From Chionoecetes opilio (Eukaryota; Arthropoda; Malacostraca; Decapoda; Majidae), in assembly GCA_016584305.1 (NCBI GenBank), contig JACEEZ010018473.1:65001-129000 (forward strand): a stretch of 64,000 nucleotides of DNA, in the 5' to 3' direction. Each line of letters begins with the position of its first letter. Position 1 is the stretch's first letter. Shown here one piece after another: positions 44,468-58,100 of this stretch. Below the pieces are notes generated by a model. It made no database searches and had not been told where the DNA came from. It saw only the letters and a program-made list of their open reading frames with translations. The position numbers and the translations under genes are program-made.

Positions 44468-45762
44468 ACCCAGCTCCACGGACACAATGGTAAGCTTTTG
44501 ACGAGCACCTGAAATAAAAACAGAATACTTTATAGAAGCGATGAGCTTTGATGAATCAGCAACAAGAGGCCGGCAGCGGAACTCTTCGTCTGCCGCTGTA
44601 AACTCCATCAGAGGATAACACCTTGCGTTTCAACCTTCTGTGATTCAAAGAAGCCAAGTCGCTTTATTAATTTATTTTATGCATTACATTTTACATAACA
44701 TGATAGAATTTTACAAGTATAGAGCGATAACTATCACAATGGCCGGCAACAGACCAAATGGCGGTATAAATCTTTTAACTGAAAGGGGGAAAATAATGAG
44801 TGGTGAGAGCTGAGGAAACTGAAGGTAAACTGAACTCAGTGCGTAGCTCCCTGTTGACAATCTGTATTACCGTTTCTTTCCACTTTACACGGGCCAAGAG
44901 GCTCTGTTTCCCTAACCACCCGACGGAGAAACATAAAACCAAAACATGGCAGAAACTTCAAATTATCTGGAACTTGTTAGAACGTGCTTTCTTGGCGCAC
45001 ATTTTAGTAAAGTGTCGTTCCTGCTCGTCATTGAGGCATCGCGGTGAACTCTTCTAAACGGGGAAGGGAGTTTTGTAAGTCCCTGTCAGCCACCACATGT
45101 CAAGCTATTTCCTGGGATACAAGTCGCTAACAAGTAGGAGTGTTCCTAGTGTTCAAACGCCTCGACAGTATGCCAAGAGTGTCTCCTACTTGTCGTCTCA
45201 ACTCTACAATTGTACGAAAAGATTCTAAATTTCATGATCCGTGTCATCTGGCGTTTCCGGTAAAGACTGCAATGCCGCGGCCTTTGGCATAACAAGGCTG
45301 GCATACTGGCATACGACACCCGACATCAAACTGGCGAGTAACATGGAACACTGTCGTCTAGGATAAATGACAAGGCATAATTAGGAACATAACACATTAG
45401 GATGAAAAGGCATCAGTACTTTCCAATGACTGCCTTGTAATGCTTCCTTTCCTTCACTTTCATCGTCGTCGTCAAAGCATTTCATTTCATAAACTCTTAA
45501 CACTTAAAATCAAAGTGTACAAAATTTTGATCCATAAACTTAAAACATAAGTTTTTCCCTTATTTTCGTCACAAGATTGTCAAGACCGGGACGAGAACCA
45601 AAGATCCACCACAGCCTCTCCTCAGCTCTGCGTGACTGCCTGCCAATCAGGTGTTCGGGCCGGGTGTCGACCTATTGCAATTTTACGAAGAGCTGACCAC
45701 CACAATGTCAAATTTAGAGACGAAACAGCGGGAGACAGATGAACAGACACAGGAAAGGAATG
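44468..45762. other. Unexplained intergenic DNA
   Basis: About 1.3 kb with balanced composition and no obvious repeat. A minus-strand frame at 44375-44608 gives EFTAADEEFRCRPLVADSSK and a further tail, and plus frame 44800-45057 gives 85 residues. Neither has a motif I recognise or clear splice sites. It could hold a decayed gene or transposon. Confidence 0.4.
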
Positions 45763-45790
45763 AGTGTGTGTGCGTGTGTGCGTGCGTGTG

Positions 45791-45834
<44 letters not shown>

Positions 45835-45983
45835 TGTGTATGAGTGAGTGTGTGTGTGTATGAGTGTGTATGAGTGAGTGAGTGAGTGTGTGTGTGTGTT
45901 TGTGTTTGTGTTTGTGTTTGTGTTTGTGTTTGTGTTTGTGTGTTTGTGTGTGTGTGTCTGTGTGTGTGTGTGAGTGTGTGTGT

Positions 45984-46015
<32 letters not shown>

Positions 46016-46025
46016 CTGTGTACAT
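45763..46025. repeat. (GT)n compound microsatellite
   Basis: GT with GA, TTTGTG and CTGTG interruptions. Confidence 0.97.
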
Positions 46026-46210
46026 AGGTATGAATATATTAAAGGTGAAAAACAATATTTCATGGATAACAAATAACCAAATGAAGAGAAAAAGAGAAAA
46101 TGAACACAATAACAAAACAAGGTGGTAGTATCTTGCATGTCTAAAAAGGACATAGCAACACACACTATAATGAAGGTGGTAAAAAGCTGTGGTGATCGGC
46201 AGACTATTGT

Positions 46211-46504
46211 GGCGGGCGAGGCGAGACGTCCCGCGGTACCCGGAACTGTCGCCCACCGGAACTCTCGCCGCCGTGGTCGAGTGTTCCAATTCTTGATATT
46301 ACAGGACCCAATATATACATTTAATCAAGTGTTACCCGTGGTTCTGCATTCAGGGATGAAATACTATCGTTAGCTTGATCAGTTAGGTTAGATTAGGTGT
46401 CACTGTCCGGGTTAGGTTTAAATTTCCACATCGACGAGAGTTCTAGTTTGTTGTTTCGGCGAGAATTCCCATCGGCGACAGTTCCGTAAACCCGTCCCGC
46501 CACC
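46211..46504. mobile_element. TIR element with GGAACTGTCGCC arms
   Basis: GACGTCCCGC, CGGAACTGTCGCC and GAACTCTCGCCG at the left recur as complements at the right (GGCGAGAATTCCC, GGCGACAGTTCCG, CCCGTCCCGCC). About 290 bp, no coding capacity. Confidence 0.6.
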
Positions 46505-48095
46505 GCCCGTGTCCGGCGTGATGAGACGGCGCTCGCAGGGGAGAGAAGTGTTTGTCAACAATGTACATGAGTAAGGTGGGAGCTATGTAATGCTTTGTGT
46601 ATACAGCCTAGTATTTCCACAGGAATGAATGCATGGATTTCCTCTCGGGTAACTCACTTCAGCTTCAGAAAATAAGACAAAATGAGTTTTCATTTTAGAT
46701 TCTGTAGCACCAAACTTTTATAAACAGTAGTAGTAGTAGTTACATACCTAACATTTCCTTCTTAATTCACAAAATTGATAATTCTTCAGGAAATAGTCAA
46801 CATAGGCCTTAGGGTAAATTTAGACACAGGGATACTTCAGGATACAGTTTTGGTGATTTTCAAGTTTCACTTTTTTTCTTCAGATTTCAGCTGCTATATT
46901 AAGGGCAACATTCATTAAACAATGCTTATCTGCTGATTAACACTCACTGTTCCTGAAAAGTCATTTAGATTAGCTCACTTTCTTAAAGTGCCACTAGATA
47001 TATCACACGCCTGGCTACCGGCCACCGTCACGCCCACAACCCTCGCCGCAGACACACTCACAAACACCACGTCACAATATCACATCACATCCGTCGCCGG
47101 CTCAAAAACCTCGCACGCGCCGCCCTACCCGTCGTCGGCGAGGCGCCGCTCGGGGTCCGCGTTCCCTCGCCGGGCGGCACTCGTCTCTGCAGGGCCGGCA
47201 CCGTCCTGCTGCTGCAGAGGCGAGGCACCGCTTAGTTCCCTCGCCGGGCGGCACTCGCGGCGGCACTCGTCACTCGTCGCCGGTTTTTGCCTCGCTTACG
47301 GGTACGTATAACGTCTGACTCTCGGTATCAACTAAGTCACAGCTTTGGCTTGATAGACTTGAGTGTATCTATGTATATATGCATCAATACGTGTACCCAC
47401 ACATACATATATATACATAGGCATACACTTTGAAACTATGCACAATGGAATACCTTGGAGCTGCACACTAGCACCACTGGCTCTGTCTGTGGCCCCAGCC
47501 TGGCCCGGGCCCGGCCAGCGTGGACCACGGCGGGCGGCTGCGGCAGCGAGTAGGAACACTGAGAGTCTGGTGCGGTGTTGAGCCTCTGCCCCTCACCCCT
47601 GGTCACTCCCTCACCACCTCCCTACCATGAAGGCCAATGCCACACTGTGTTAAGACCTTGCTGTTACTCTGTACACGAATAGGCTGGACAAGAAATGAAC
47701 AATGATGCCACTGCAGGATTTGTTGACAACACAAAAACAATTTTTTTCTGATAACTCGCTCCTACTGAATACAAATGCAAAACTCTTTAACAAACAAAAA
47801 GCTGTACCCATTATGAATTCCACTGTAGAACACTGTCTTAAAATTTACTGTCATGGCTAGTAAAAGCTGAGGAAATTGGCATATTTAATTTCCATCTGAG
47901 ACAAGGTCAGACTAAATGTAATTACAAGTTACGTCCGGCCAGCCCCGCCGGCCCCGCCTTCAGCGCGGAGAGCCCGCCACTGTAGCGAAGGAGGGCCTTG
48001 GGTGGCCGGCCGGCGTCGAGGGCTGAGTGACACAGGGGGGAGCCAGGTAGGGGGTGTTGGGGCCTGACCTGCCCCCTACGGTGGGTGGCGTATCA
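46505..48095. other. Intergenic DNA and probable TLK 3' untranslated region
   Basis: GC-rich, CpG-rich patches at 46980-47310 and 47480-47560, and a GC-rich stretch at 47935-48095 that runs into the TLK stop codon. The frame at 46988-47311 is low-complexity and unsupported. No poly(A) signal could be assigned confidently. Confidence 0.4.
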
Positions 48096-51000
48096 TTACG
48101 AGCTGGTGGAGGAGTGGATGTTAGCCAGGCCCAGCAGTCCCGCCGTGAAGGGCTGCTGGTAGCCGGCCTGCTGCTGCGCCGCCGCCGCTGCCGAGGCCGC
48201 CGCCGCCGCCTGCTGCTGACTACTGGCCGACTGCCGCCCACTCTTGGGTAGCGGCGGGGAAAGGTACGGATTGGAAGACAGCGTCAATACGTCATTTCGG
48301 TCCTCCTTCCGGTACGCTAAGCAACACCGGACAAATTGCTGCAAGAGGGAAGGCACTTGTGTGTGAGAGATTCAGGCACAGGCAACTATACTAGTGGCAG
48401 ACTGACCTCAGCTAACCTGGGAGACTGAATGTAAACTTTAATCTAAATCTTGTTGTCGTCACAATCATTACGATCGTAAATATATTTCCTGTGCCGAGCC
48501 AAGTTATGCACAGCAGGGATAGATTGACATTTGATTTGATTAATATCTATCTATCTATCAATCAAAATCTATCTATTTATCTATATAAGATCTGTCCATG
48601 CTGACTATCTGAAGCCATGGAAATAGTAAGTGGAATAAGAAGGGCACCGCACTTACCTTGGCCTCGTTGCTGACCACGGGTTTAGGCGGAAACTGTACAT
48701 CGGTGGCCTTGAGGATTGTGTTCTCCTCCAGGATTGTGGCCTGGCTCTGGTTGTGACCGAAGGGCTTCTTCCCATAGAGGCACTGGTAGAAGATGACCCC
48801 AACAGACCAAACGTCCACTTTACTGGAGATTTTGGGTGGCGTCTTGCCCACGATGAAGCACTCAGGCGGCAGATACCTGAGGACAGCACACACACACAGT
48901 CAGCAACACAAACCCTGTAGTGTGTTGCATAGCCTACAGGGCGTGATGACAGCAACACTCTACAGGGCAACACAAGCCCTGGGTTTTTTTGATTCATCAT
49001 TTTGTATGCTGGGTTCAAAAGATATGACATTTTGAACATTGAAACATTTTGAAGCCATTTTCTTGGTTTTTTATTGATGGCGCATCGACTTTCTAAAATA
49101 AGCGCCTCATATAAGAAGGCATTATAAGATGAAGATAAGTAAATAGACGGAAGGGTGTGCAGGACTGACCAGTAGGTGCAAGTATAGTAAGTATAGTAAG
49201 TATAGTAAGTAGTATAGTAGTATCAGTAAGTATAGTAAGACTGTCCAGTAGGTGCAAGTATAGGGACATAGTAAGCATAGTAAGTAGTATAGTAGTATCA
49301 GTAAGATAGCAGACTGACATAGTGCGGTGTGAGGTATTCCGTAGTTGTGGTACTGTCTTATCCCACCTTATCAGGCAAAGTTGGACTACCTACCAAATGT
49401 GCCGTCCGTAGCAGATGTACCTGTGGCAGAGACGTCACGGTCAACAAAGCTGGTGTACATATATCATGGCACCTTCTACGTGTTCTTATCATATATAGCC
49501 AGGACTGACCATTAGGTGCGGTCACCTCGTTTTATGAGTGAGGTCTGCCGTATCGTGGTACCTGTCTTATCCAGTACCTATCGGCAGTCGGTTCACCACA
49601 AATTGTTGCCAGTTCGTTCACAATTTACGGTCACAGAACTTCCCTTCAACAAAGCGGCTGTAGCATATCATGACTTACGCGTGTTTATCAACCTTGAGGC
49701 CCAGACGTAATTTCCTTTATTGGGTACATAGTCGTTATTAGTGACTAAGCAGTTAAGATATGACCAGTTGTATCTTCGATAACAAATTGGGTAACAGTTC
49801 TTTCGAAATTATATGGAAACATATTTTTTTATAGCAGAGGGAATCTGGCTGAAGGTTACAGCTGTTATCATCATATTCCAGGGTACGTCGTACGACAAAT
49901 TGCAGAACCAGTGATTCGTACACAAGCTACACAAATTCGTACACAAAAGGTTTCGTGTTAATAGAACCATATCCTCGTACCCCTGCTCAAATTTTACTAG
50001 ACGTTGATTCCCCACCTGGTATGTACGACTATCGTGTACGAATAACTGACATCATACTTGACGAAACTCTGATCACAACCTGCTTTCCCTCTGGTTAGTC
50101 GTGTGATGAGGAGGTTGATCTTTAGACTATGGGACTCTTATAGACCTCTCTAAGCGTATAGGTCCTGCTAAGAGGTTATGGACCTTTCTAACATAGACTT
50201 TATGGACTCTCTCTACTAAGACGTATGGACTCTCTCTACTAAGACGTATGGACTCTCTCTACTAAGACGTTGGACTCTCTCTACTAAGACGTATGGACTC
50301 TCTCTACTAAGACGTATGGACTCTCTCTACTAAGACGTATGGACTCTCTCTACTAAGACGTATGGACTCTCTCTACTAAGACGTATGGACTCTCTCTACT
50401 AAGACGTATGGACTCTCTCTACTAAGACGTATGGACTCTCTCTACTAAGACCAATGGACTCTCTCTACTAAGACGTATTGGACTCTCTCTACTAAGACGT
50501 ATGGACTCTCCTCTACTAAGACTATGGACTCTCTCTACTAAGACCAATGGACTCTCTCTACTAAGACGTATGGACTCTCTCTACTAAGACGTATGGACTC
50601 TCTCTACTAAGGCGTATGGACTCTCTCTACTAAGACCAATGGACTCTCTCTACTAAGACGTATGGACTCTCTCTACTAAGACGTATGGACTCTTTATCTA
50701 CTGCCACCAATAACACTATAGTCGCCACTGCACTAATGTCGCCAGGTGCCATATACAGCAAAGTATTAATTATCCGACCTTGGGGGGACCGAAGGTAGGT
50801 CGGATAATTGGAATAGTCGGATGTTCGGATATCACAGTAACCATAAACGTAAGGACAAAATGGTATAGAACATAAAAGATGCAGCACTTGAAGGCCGATC
50901 CAGTGGTATTTGCGAAAGTAATATTCATGCATAAATAAAGCCATAAATCAATGTTCTCTAAAAAGCAAACCAAAAAAAACCCAAAGTAATTAAATGGCCA

Positions 51001-52688
51001 AAACAAGACACAATGGAGTGGTGAAAAAAGTTGGTTGTTTGGACAAGTCGGATGTTTGGAGGTCGGATGTTGGGAATTTGGCTGTATTACAAATTTTAGC
51101 ATCACTTCAGATTTGTATGTGCCACTAAAGAGACATGCACAGTAGTGTATATTATGTACATGTCTTCAGTGGCACATAAGTCTGTAGTGATGCTAAAATT
51201 TGTAATATTCGCCTATAAAATCTGCCTGGCGACATTAGTGCAGTGGCGACTCTAGTGTTATTGACGGTAAAACATATGGACTCTCTATCTACTAAGACAT
51301 ATGGACTCTCTATCTACTAAGACATATGGACACTCTATCTACTAAGACATATGGACTCTCTATCTACTAAGACATATGGACTCTCTATCTACTAAGACAT
51401 ATGGACTCTCTATCTACTAAGACATATGGACTCTCTATCTACTAAGACATATGGACTCTCTATCTACTAAGACATATGGACACTCTATCTACTAAGACAT
51501 ATGGACACTCTATCTACTAAGACATATGGACTCTCTATCTAAATAGCTACATATATTCACTTATTCCAGCAAGCCCCACCCTTCCATCTATCTTCCGTCA
51601 AGCCCAACCTCTCACCTGTTTTAAGTAGAAGTCGAGGTCGTGGCCGTCGCAGTACTCTAGCACGGTGCAGAAGCTGTTGGCGTCAATCTCAAACACATCG
51701 TAAAGCCTCACAATCCTCGGGTGGTTCAGCTTCTTCTGGATGTTGTACTCTCTTATAGCATGTCTGGGGAGGCGAGGCACAGGGGATAAATAAGGAGGGA
51801 GGCACAAGGCACTCATAAGGATGTACCTAAATAAACACTCTCCTACATCTCTACTAGCTCCTAATGTTTTGTATTTACCTACTTGCGTTTTACAGGGCCT
51901 GAGCTACACACTTGTGGTCCCGTCTCCGTATCTACAGTTATCCAGTCTTTCTTTCAACTGGTGCACATTCTTTGCGGATATCACCTCATTTAGTCCATTC
52001 CAAACTTCTAAATTTCTATGAGGGAATCTGTACTTCTCTATGTTGTTCAGGCATCTCCCTTTTCCTAGTTGTTTTGTATGTCCTCTCGTGTATCGACATT
52101 GTGTATCTATGTCCTATTGTGTATCTTGTGTATGTGTTCATGGTCCTGTGGTTACTATACAGCATGTGTCTTCCCATGTCGCCGTTTGTGACTTACTTGA
52201 TATAATTGGCCTTCTTATCGTCCTTCCAGTCTTTGTTTAGCTGGTGGACTTTGCAGGCAACATATCGCTGCTCCTTTAGATCAAACGCCTGCGGGGAAAA
52301 CATTCAATCATTTAATACTACTACATCGAGTCATGCGTGTTTACTAGCGACCAAATGAATACTATGAGCCTACAAGTATAAAGATGTAATGTAGTTCTAT
52401 AAAGATAATATTCGGGTATCACTTAATAATAATACGTAGTCATGCATCTTTACTGGTGACCAAGATAATGCTAGTCAATTTTTTTAACGAGGCGAAAATT
52501 CCGTTCTATGTTAAGGTCTCATGCTTAAAATGATGCCTCTGTTTATCTGATAGTAGGGTTAACTATGATAAAATACAACTGAAATTTAGAAGAAGCGTAG
52601 TATTCCCTTCTCCTGGCATCAAATATCAGTCAGTAAGCAGCAAGGGGGCACGATTTTTCACCTCATTATATATATTAAAAAAAAAAAG

Positions 52689-52719
<31 letters not shown>

Positions 52720-55002
52720 GTATAGGCTACAATTTTTTTCCCCCCATCACAAAGGACTGGCCAAGGGCAATAAAGCTGTCATATAGTTCTATAACGAGGC
52801 AATTAGGGAACGAATAGTTTGGACGACTCACCTTGTGTACCTCCGAGAAGCCGCCTTTCCCTAACAACATGAGCAACAGGTACCGGTCGTTTAGCACGGG
52901 GTGGTTGTTAAATCTGCAACGACAAAGGGTAACAGTGAGTCGTTATTGTCGTTTGTAGGGTAAAAGTGAGTCATTAGCTGCTGTATGTCATCGTATATTT
53001 GTGATGCCTGGTGAATAAATAAGTAAATAAACACGTGGCAAGAATATGGTTATGTAGCAGTTATGAGGTCAGTAATATAAGAGTAGTAGTCATTAATAAC
53101 AGTAATAGATCAGTATTACTATAAGGCCTGTGATACTGCTGGTCTTAGTGCACTACAGCTATACCACTTGTTTACTCTAGTCCTTGGTTGATAAGGCAGA
53201 GAGAGGATATAGAGGAAGGTACTTTCTCCTAGTCCACTAATGAAGTATTGTAACTGCCAAGGGAGCTGTCCTTCAAAAAGACCTATTTTGACCCGTTATT
53301 TAAAAGACCCGTGACTCGATATATATAAAAAGTCCTTCTGACAACTTTCCCCAGTCACTATTTCCCCATGACAACTCTCCAAACGTTATAAATCTATCAC
53401 TATCTCCAAGCATTACCCTATTTCCAACAGCCATCTTGTCATGATGCTCATATTCTCAACGACAAACAATTTCCAAGCAAATATGACGATTAATGCCAAA
53501 AAAAATTCATATAATATACTATAGGTAACTAGAAAATCTTAATATGCCCAACAAAGTTCACATTAATGGTTGAAATGACTATGCATTGGCCCTTTATACT
53601 CCCATAACCCAGGCAAAGATGTCTAGACCAAAACTGTGAGCTTCAGCAGACAGTCAGGAGGATACAGGGGGAAGGAACTTTGAGATCCTGGCTTTCATAC
53701 CACCATAACTTGCCCTTCAATAACCTTCTAACAACCCTTTCAATAACTTGCCCTTCTAAGCTGTACATGTATTCCCGGACCAACACACACCACGGTATTA
53801 GTGCAAACATACTGATGACTACTGGGGTTATTTTGAGTGTAATATTCAGATATGCCGCTACAACAGTCCTCCCCCAGCCTCCCCCATCCACACGCAGGTA
53901 CACCCCCCTTGCCCTGACACTGCCCACCCCCTCCCACTACTCCTCACCCAACATTAAAGGCCGTGTCACAAGGGGATATTTTCCAGCATATTTTGGCATT
54001 TTGCTACCATTTGATGCCTGTAGTAGCGGCAAAAAATACACGTGTCGGCACACGGCGTTTTGGCTACGAGCATCTTCCAGGACCCTCAACCAAAACAATC
54101 TCTATGGATCATGCAAGAAGACTTCATCTGGCTGCCACAGTGGTTGTTTTGGCCGTGGGTCCCGGAAGATGCCAGTAGCTTGTAGCTGAAACAGTGTGAC
54201 GACACGCGCATTTTTTTACCCTCCTTCCAACCACACACACACAATGCCGGCCCTACACTATGCCCTGCCCTACCCTTCCACACACACACAACACCCTATA
54301 CTATGCCCTGCCCTACCCTTCCACACACACACAACACCCTACACTGTGCCCTGCCCTGCCCTGCCCTGCCCCACCAACGAGTGCCTGTCCTTCAGAGTGA
54401 GTGTCCCTTACACTACCCGGCCGCCCCGCCCAAGGCTACTCACTTGTCATGAGGGTTGCTGGGTGAAGACTGGGATTGAAGGATTCTGTAAGGAACAGGC
54501 AACACTTTAGGACAAGACCCAACTGGGGCTCCCACAAGACTGGGCCTACACTACACGCGCATCACCTCACACCCTACACACAGCCTCACAATGCTGACTT
54601 TATTACTTCTCTGCCTGACTTTAACCCCTTGAGGCCCAGAACGTAATTTCCATTGTAATTTGGCCACTATTAGACGATTTTTAGTGACTATAAGCAATAT
54701 TTTATAGATATGACCTGTTTAGTATCCTTGTCCACTAACTAATTTGGTATATTTAGTTACCTTTCGTAATTGTATGGCTTGACAAGACAGTTTTTTATAG
54801 CAATGAAAAGATCTGGGCGTGAAGGGGTTATGTTCCTATTCTGATATTTCATTTTCCGGTAAATTTCTAGATGAACACCGAACTTCCTGTGGTGGAAGAA
54901 ACAATTTTTTTCTGGTAAGTTTTGATGTGCTTTGAATTAATCTGCTAACCGTTTCTGTTACAATATTTGTGTGTGTGTGATTTGCACCAATAATGACGGG
55001 GG

Positions 55003-55057
<55 letters not shown>

Positions 55058-55098
55058 CTAACCGATTCTATACCTAACTTTATTTACATATATATAAG

Positions 55099-55134
<36 letters not shown>

Positions 55135-58100
55135 CGACAAACGGTCTGCAGATGAATTCAAAACACATCAAAACTCACCAGAAAAAAATGTTTAGTCCAC
55201 CCAAGTGCATTCACTGTTCATCTGGAATAACACCTTTATTTCATCCATGTTAGTTATCACAGCCCTCTCTCCTGCCTGATCAAGACAATATTCCCAGCAC
55301 TAGTAATGTGGTGTCCACTGTAAGTTTTGTTCCCACAGGCCGGGCAACAGGCAAGTCTTCGTGCCAGGCTGTGTCCTGCCGCCTCAACCTTCATCCCAAC
55401 GCATGCAGGTTTCCATCATCAAAGAATAAAGCTTAGGCAACTTTCTATCACATTAACCCCTTGAGACCCAGAACGTAATTTCCATTGTAATTTGGGTACC
55501 ATTACACGATTTTTAGTAACTATAAGCAATATTTTATAGCTATGACCTGTTTAGTATCCTCGTCCACTAGTAAATTTGGTATATTCAGTCACTTTTCGTA
55601 ATTTTATGGCTAACAACAGATGATTTTATATAACCAATGAAAGATCTGGGTTTCAAGGGGCTAACAGTAAATAAATAAATATAAATACTGTACATGGCTT
55701 CTCAAAGTTTCCAATAATCCCTAACACATTTCAGAGCATCAGAATCATCACTAATACTAAGTGAAGGGAAGACTTGCAAAACACCACATGAAGACAACAA
55801 CAGCCACAGATTGGCTTCACCAGGAAGGCCTAAGGAGGGGTGTGACAGCCCCACACAACACACCAGTACAGGGGCTCAGCAGGGACTGGCAGTGAAGGTG
55901 AACACACACCATACAGCAGGGCATTTTTTAACATGGTAACTGGGCGACCAAAATGTCTCCCAGTGATGGAAAACTGTCGCCCAGTAAGAACAATTTTAAG
56001 CTACTGGGCGACAAGATATTTGTTCATAAAATCCTTCCTGGATACAATGGTTCATCTTATCTGTGTGTGTTAGATCCAGAAGTGCACTCTTATTACTGCA
56101 TAGGATCTTTATTTATACACAACATACAAAAAGGTGAAGTTGATGTAGCCAAAAAACTATATTTTAACAGGTAGGCCTTGACCTTTCTGCATATCCAAAG
56201 AATGTCACCCAGTAATATTTGCTTAAAAAATGCACTGCCATACATTGCATCACAACTTCACATAAGAACATAAGAAAATAAGGAAGCTACAAGAGGCCGT
56301 GAGACCTACACGAGGTAGTTCCTGTTACTTGACACTACCTACATCCACCTTTCATCCCCATCCATGATTCATCCAGGCTCGTTTTAAAGACCCCAATAGA
56401 CTCCGCATGACCACCTGACGACCGAGTCCATTCCAATCATTCACCATCCTATTTGTGAACCAGTTTCTCCCTATTTCCTTTATAAATCTACGCTTTTCCA
56501 GCTTGAATCCGTAACTTGTTCTATCCTGGTTACTAGCCGTAAAAACTTTTCCTCAATCCCCATACGTTGCATCACACCTTCACATATAACTGCTTCCCCT
56601 ACAACGACCATCAATTTCCTTCACGATGTTTCCTTCACGATGTCATGTGAACATATAATGGAAGAAAAGTATCTCATGAAAATCCGCCACCCCAGCTATT
56701 TATGGGGTGGCAGATATTCATGAGACCCGACGAAAATAATGCAACCCTGAAAAGTTGTCTTGTGTGCCTCCTGTTGGCTGTGCCCCCCCCCTCCCCCTCC
56801 TCCTCCCTTGTCCCAGCCTGATGACCTTGACCCTCCCACCCCCCTCCCCAGTGACCCTGATGACCTGCCTGCCCCCTAGGTAACCCCCTCCAGCCTACCA
56901 GGAGGGCACAACACGCTCACCAGTAACAACAACTTACAACTTTCCCTCTGTACAAATACTTCCACACAACACAAAGCAGGGCTGGGCTGAACTGAACCAT
57001 GACATGATCAGCAGTTTGATGCAAAATATAATGTATGGTTTTATGAAGAGTAAGAGGAAACAGTTGAACAATACACATGTTCATTGTAACAAAGAGAAAC
57101 TTATCCATAACAGCATTTGACCTCCAAGGTAACAAGAATATCAAGACCGCCTCAAGCCTGCTCCTCACACTTAGCCTTCTATTGGTATTGGTCGTCCCGT
57201 GAGTCCGAGATGCAAGCCATGAGACGCTGCCCTCAAGCAACACAGCTTGACTCAAGGAATTACATAAGAACATAAGAAAATAAGGAGGCTACAAGAGGCC
57301 GTGAGACCTACACGAGGTAGTTCTGGGAATTGGTGCATCACGTCTTCTCAAAATACAAGTGTATCAAGATAACAATAAATCATGATAAAAACAACACAAC
57401 ACTATAACACTGTCCAGGTTATAGTGACCCAAAACTGTTGTACTGCATGGGAGACAAAAATCATGACAGATTTGACACAAACCTCATCACTTCTTCAGAT
57501 AGATGGATAGATCAAGAGCTAGCCCGGCAATGGGAGGCAGGGAGGTGGTGCCTGGTGTTCCCTGTTTACACCTACCTTACTCCTTCACTCCTCGGCCTCA
57601 CAACACGCTAACACGCCTCACACAATGCAACTACAATGTCAAGGTTTTGTTGTCTGTAGGGTTGTTCCGGATACTGATTTGGCCGGATAACCGGATACCG
57701 GATATCCGGCTAATCTTGGTGGCCGGATTCGGCCACCAAGAAGGCAAGGGGTTGGAAAAATATCTGACCCCTTGCAAAATTTGCAATATTTTTTCAAAAA
57801 TTGATTTACTTGAAAATTAGTTCCTAACATTTTTCGGGCTTGCTGTACACGATCTGGAGTCAGTTTTCAGTTACAATGATTACAAGTCCCTATTTCAGCC
57901 AATTCACAATGACATGATACTTCCAGATATTCCATAAAAATCACAAATTAGACAAAACTTACTACAAGACATAAAAATATGATGGGCATTGCTAGATTAA
58001 TCATTACTTCAATACAACGATCAGTACTATTAATATTATTATTATTATTAATCCCTATTTGAGCCACCCATGCGATTGTCAAAGTACTTATAAAAACCTA

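Noticed and set aside
44375..45057. Two frames of 77 and 85 codons
   Set aside because: The minus frame partly crosses a tandem array, and neither has recognisable motifs; left as unexplained DNA.
46988..47311. A 107-codon frame in a CpG-rich patch
   Set aside because: Low-complexity Arg/Ser/Ala composition, no splice sites or domain; a chance frame in GC-rich DNA.
55953..56174. A 73-codon frame near a TLK exon
   Set aside because: It begins within the inverted arm of a transposon-like element and has no TLK similarity.
57660..57735. hAT-like end GGTTGTTCCGGATACTG
   Set aside because: No matching right end or target duplication was found, so an element could not be delimited.
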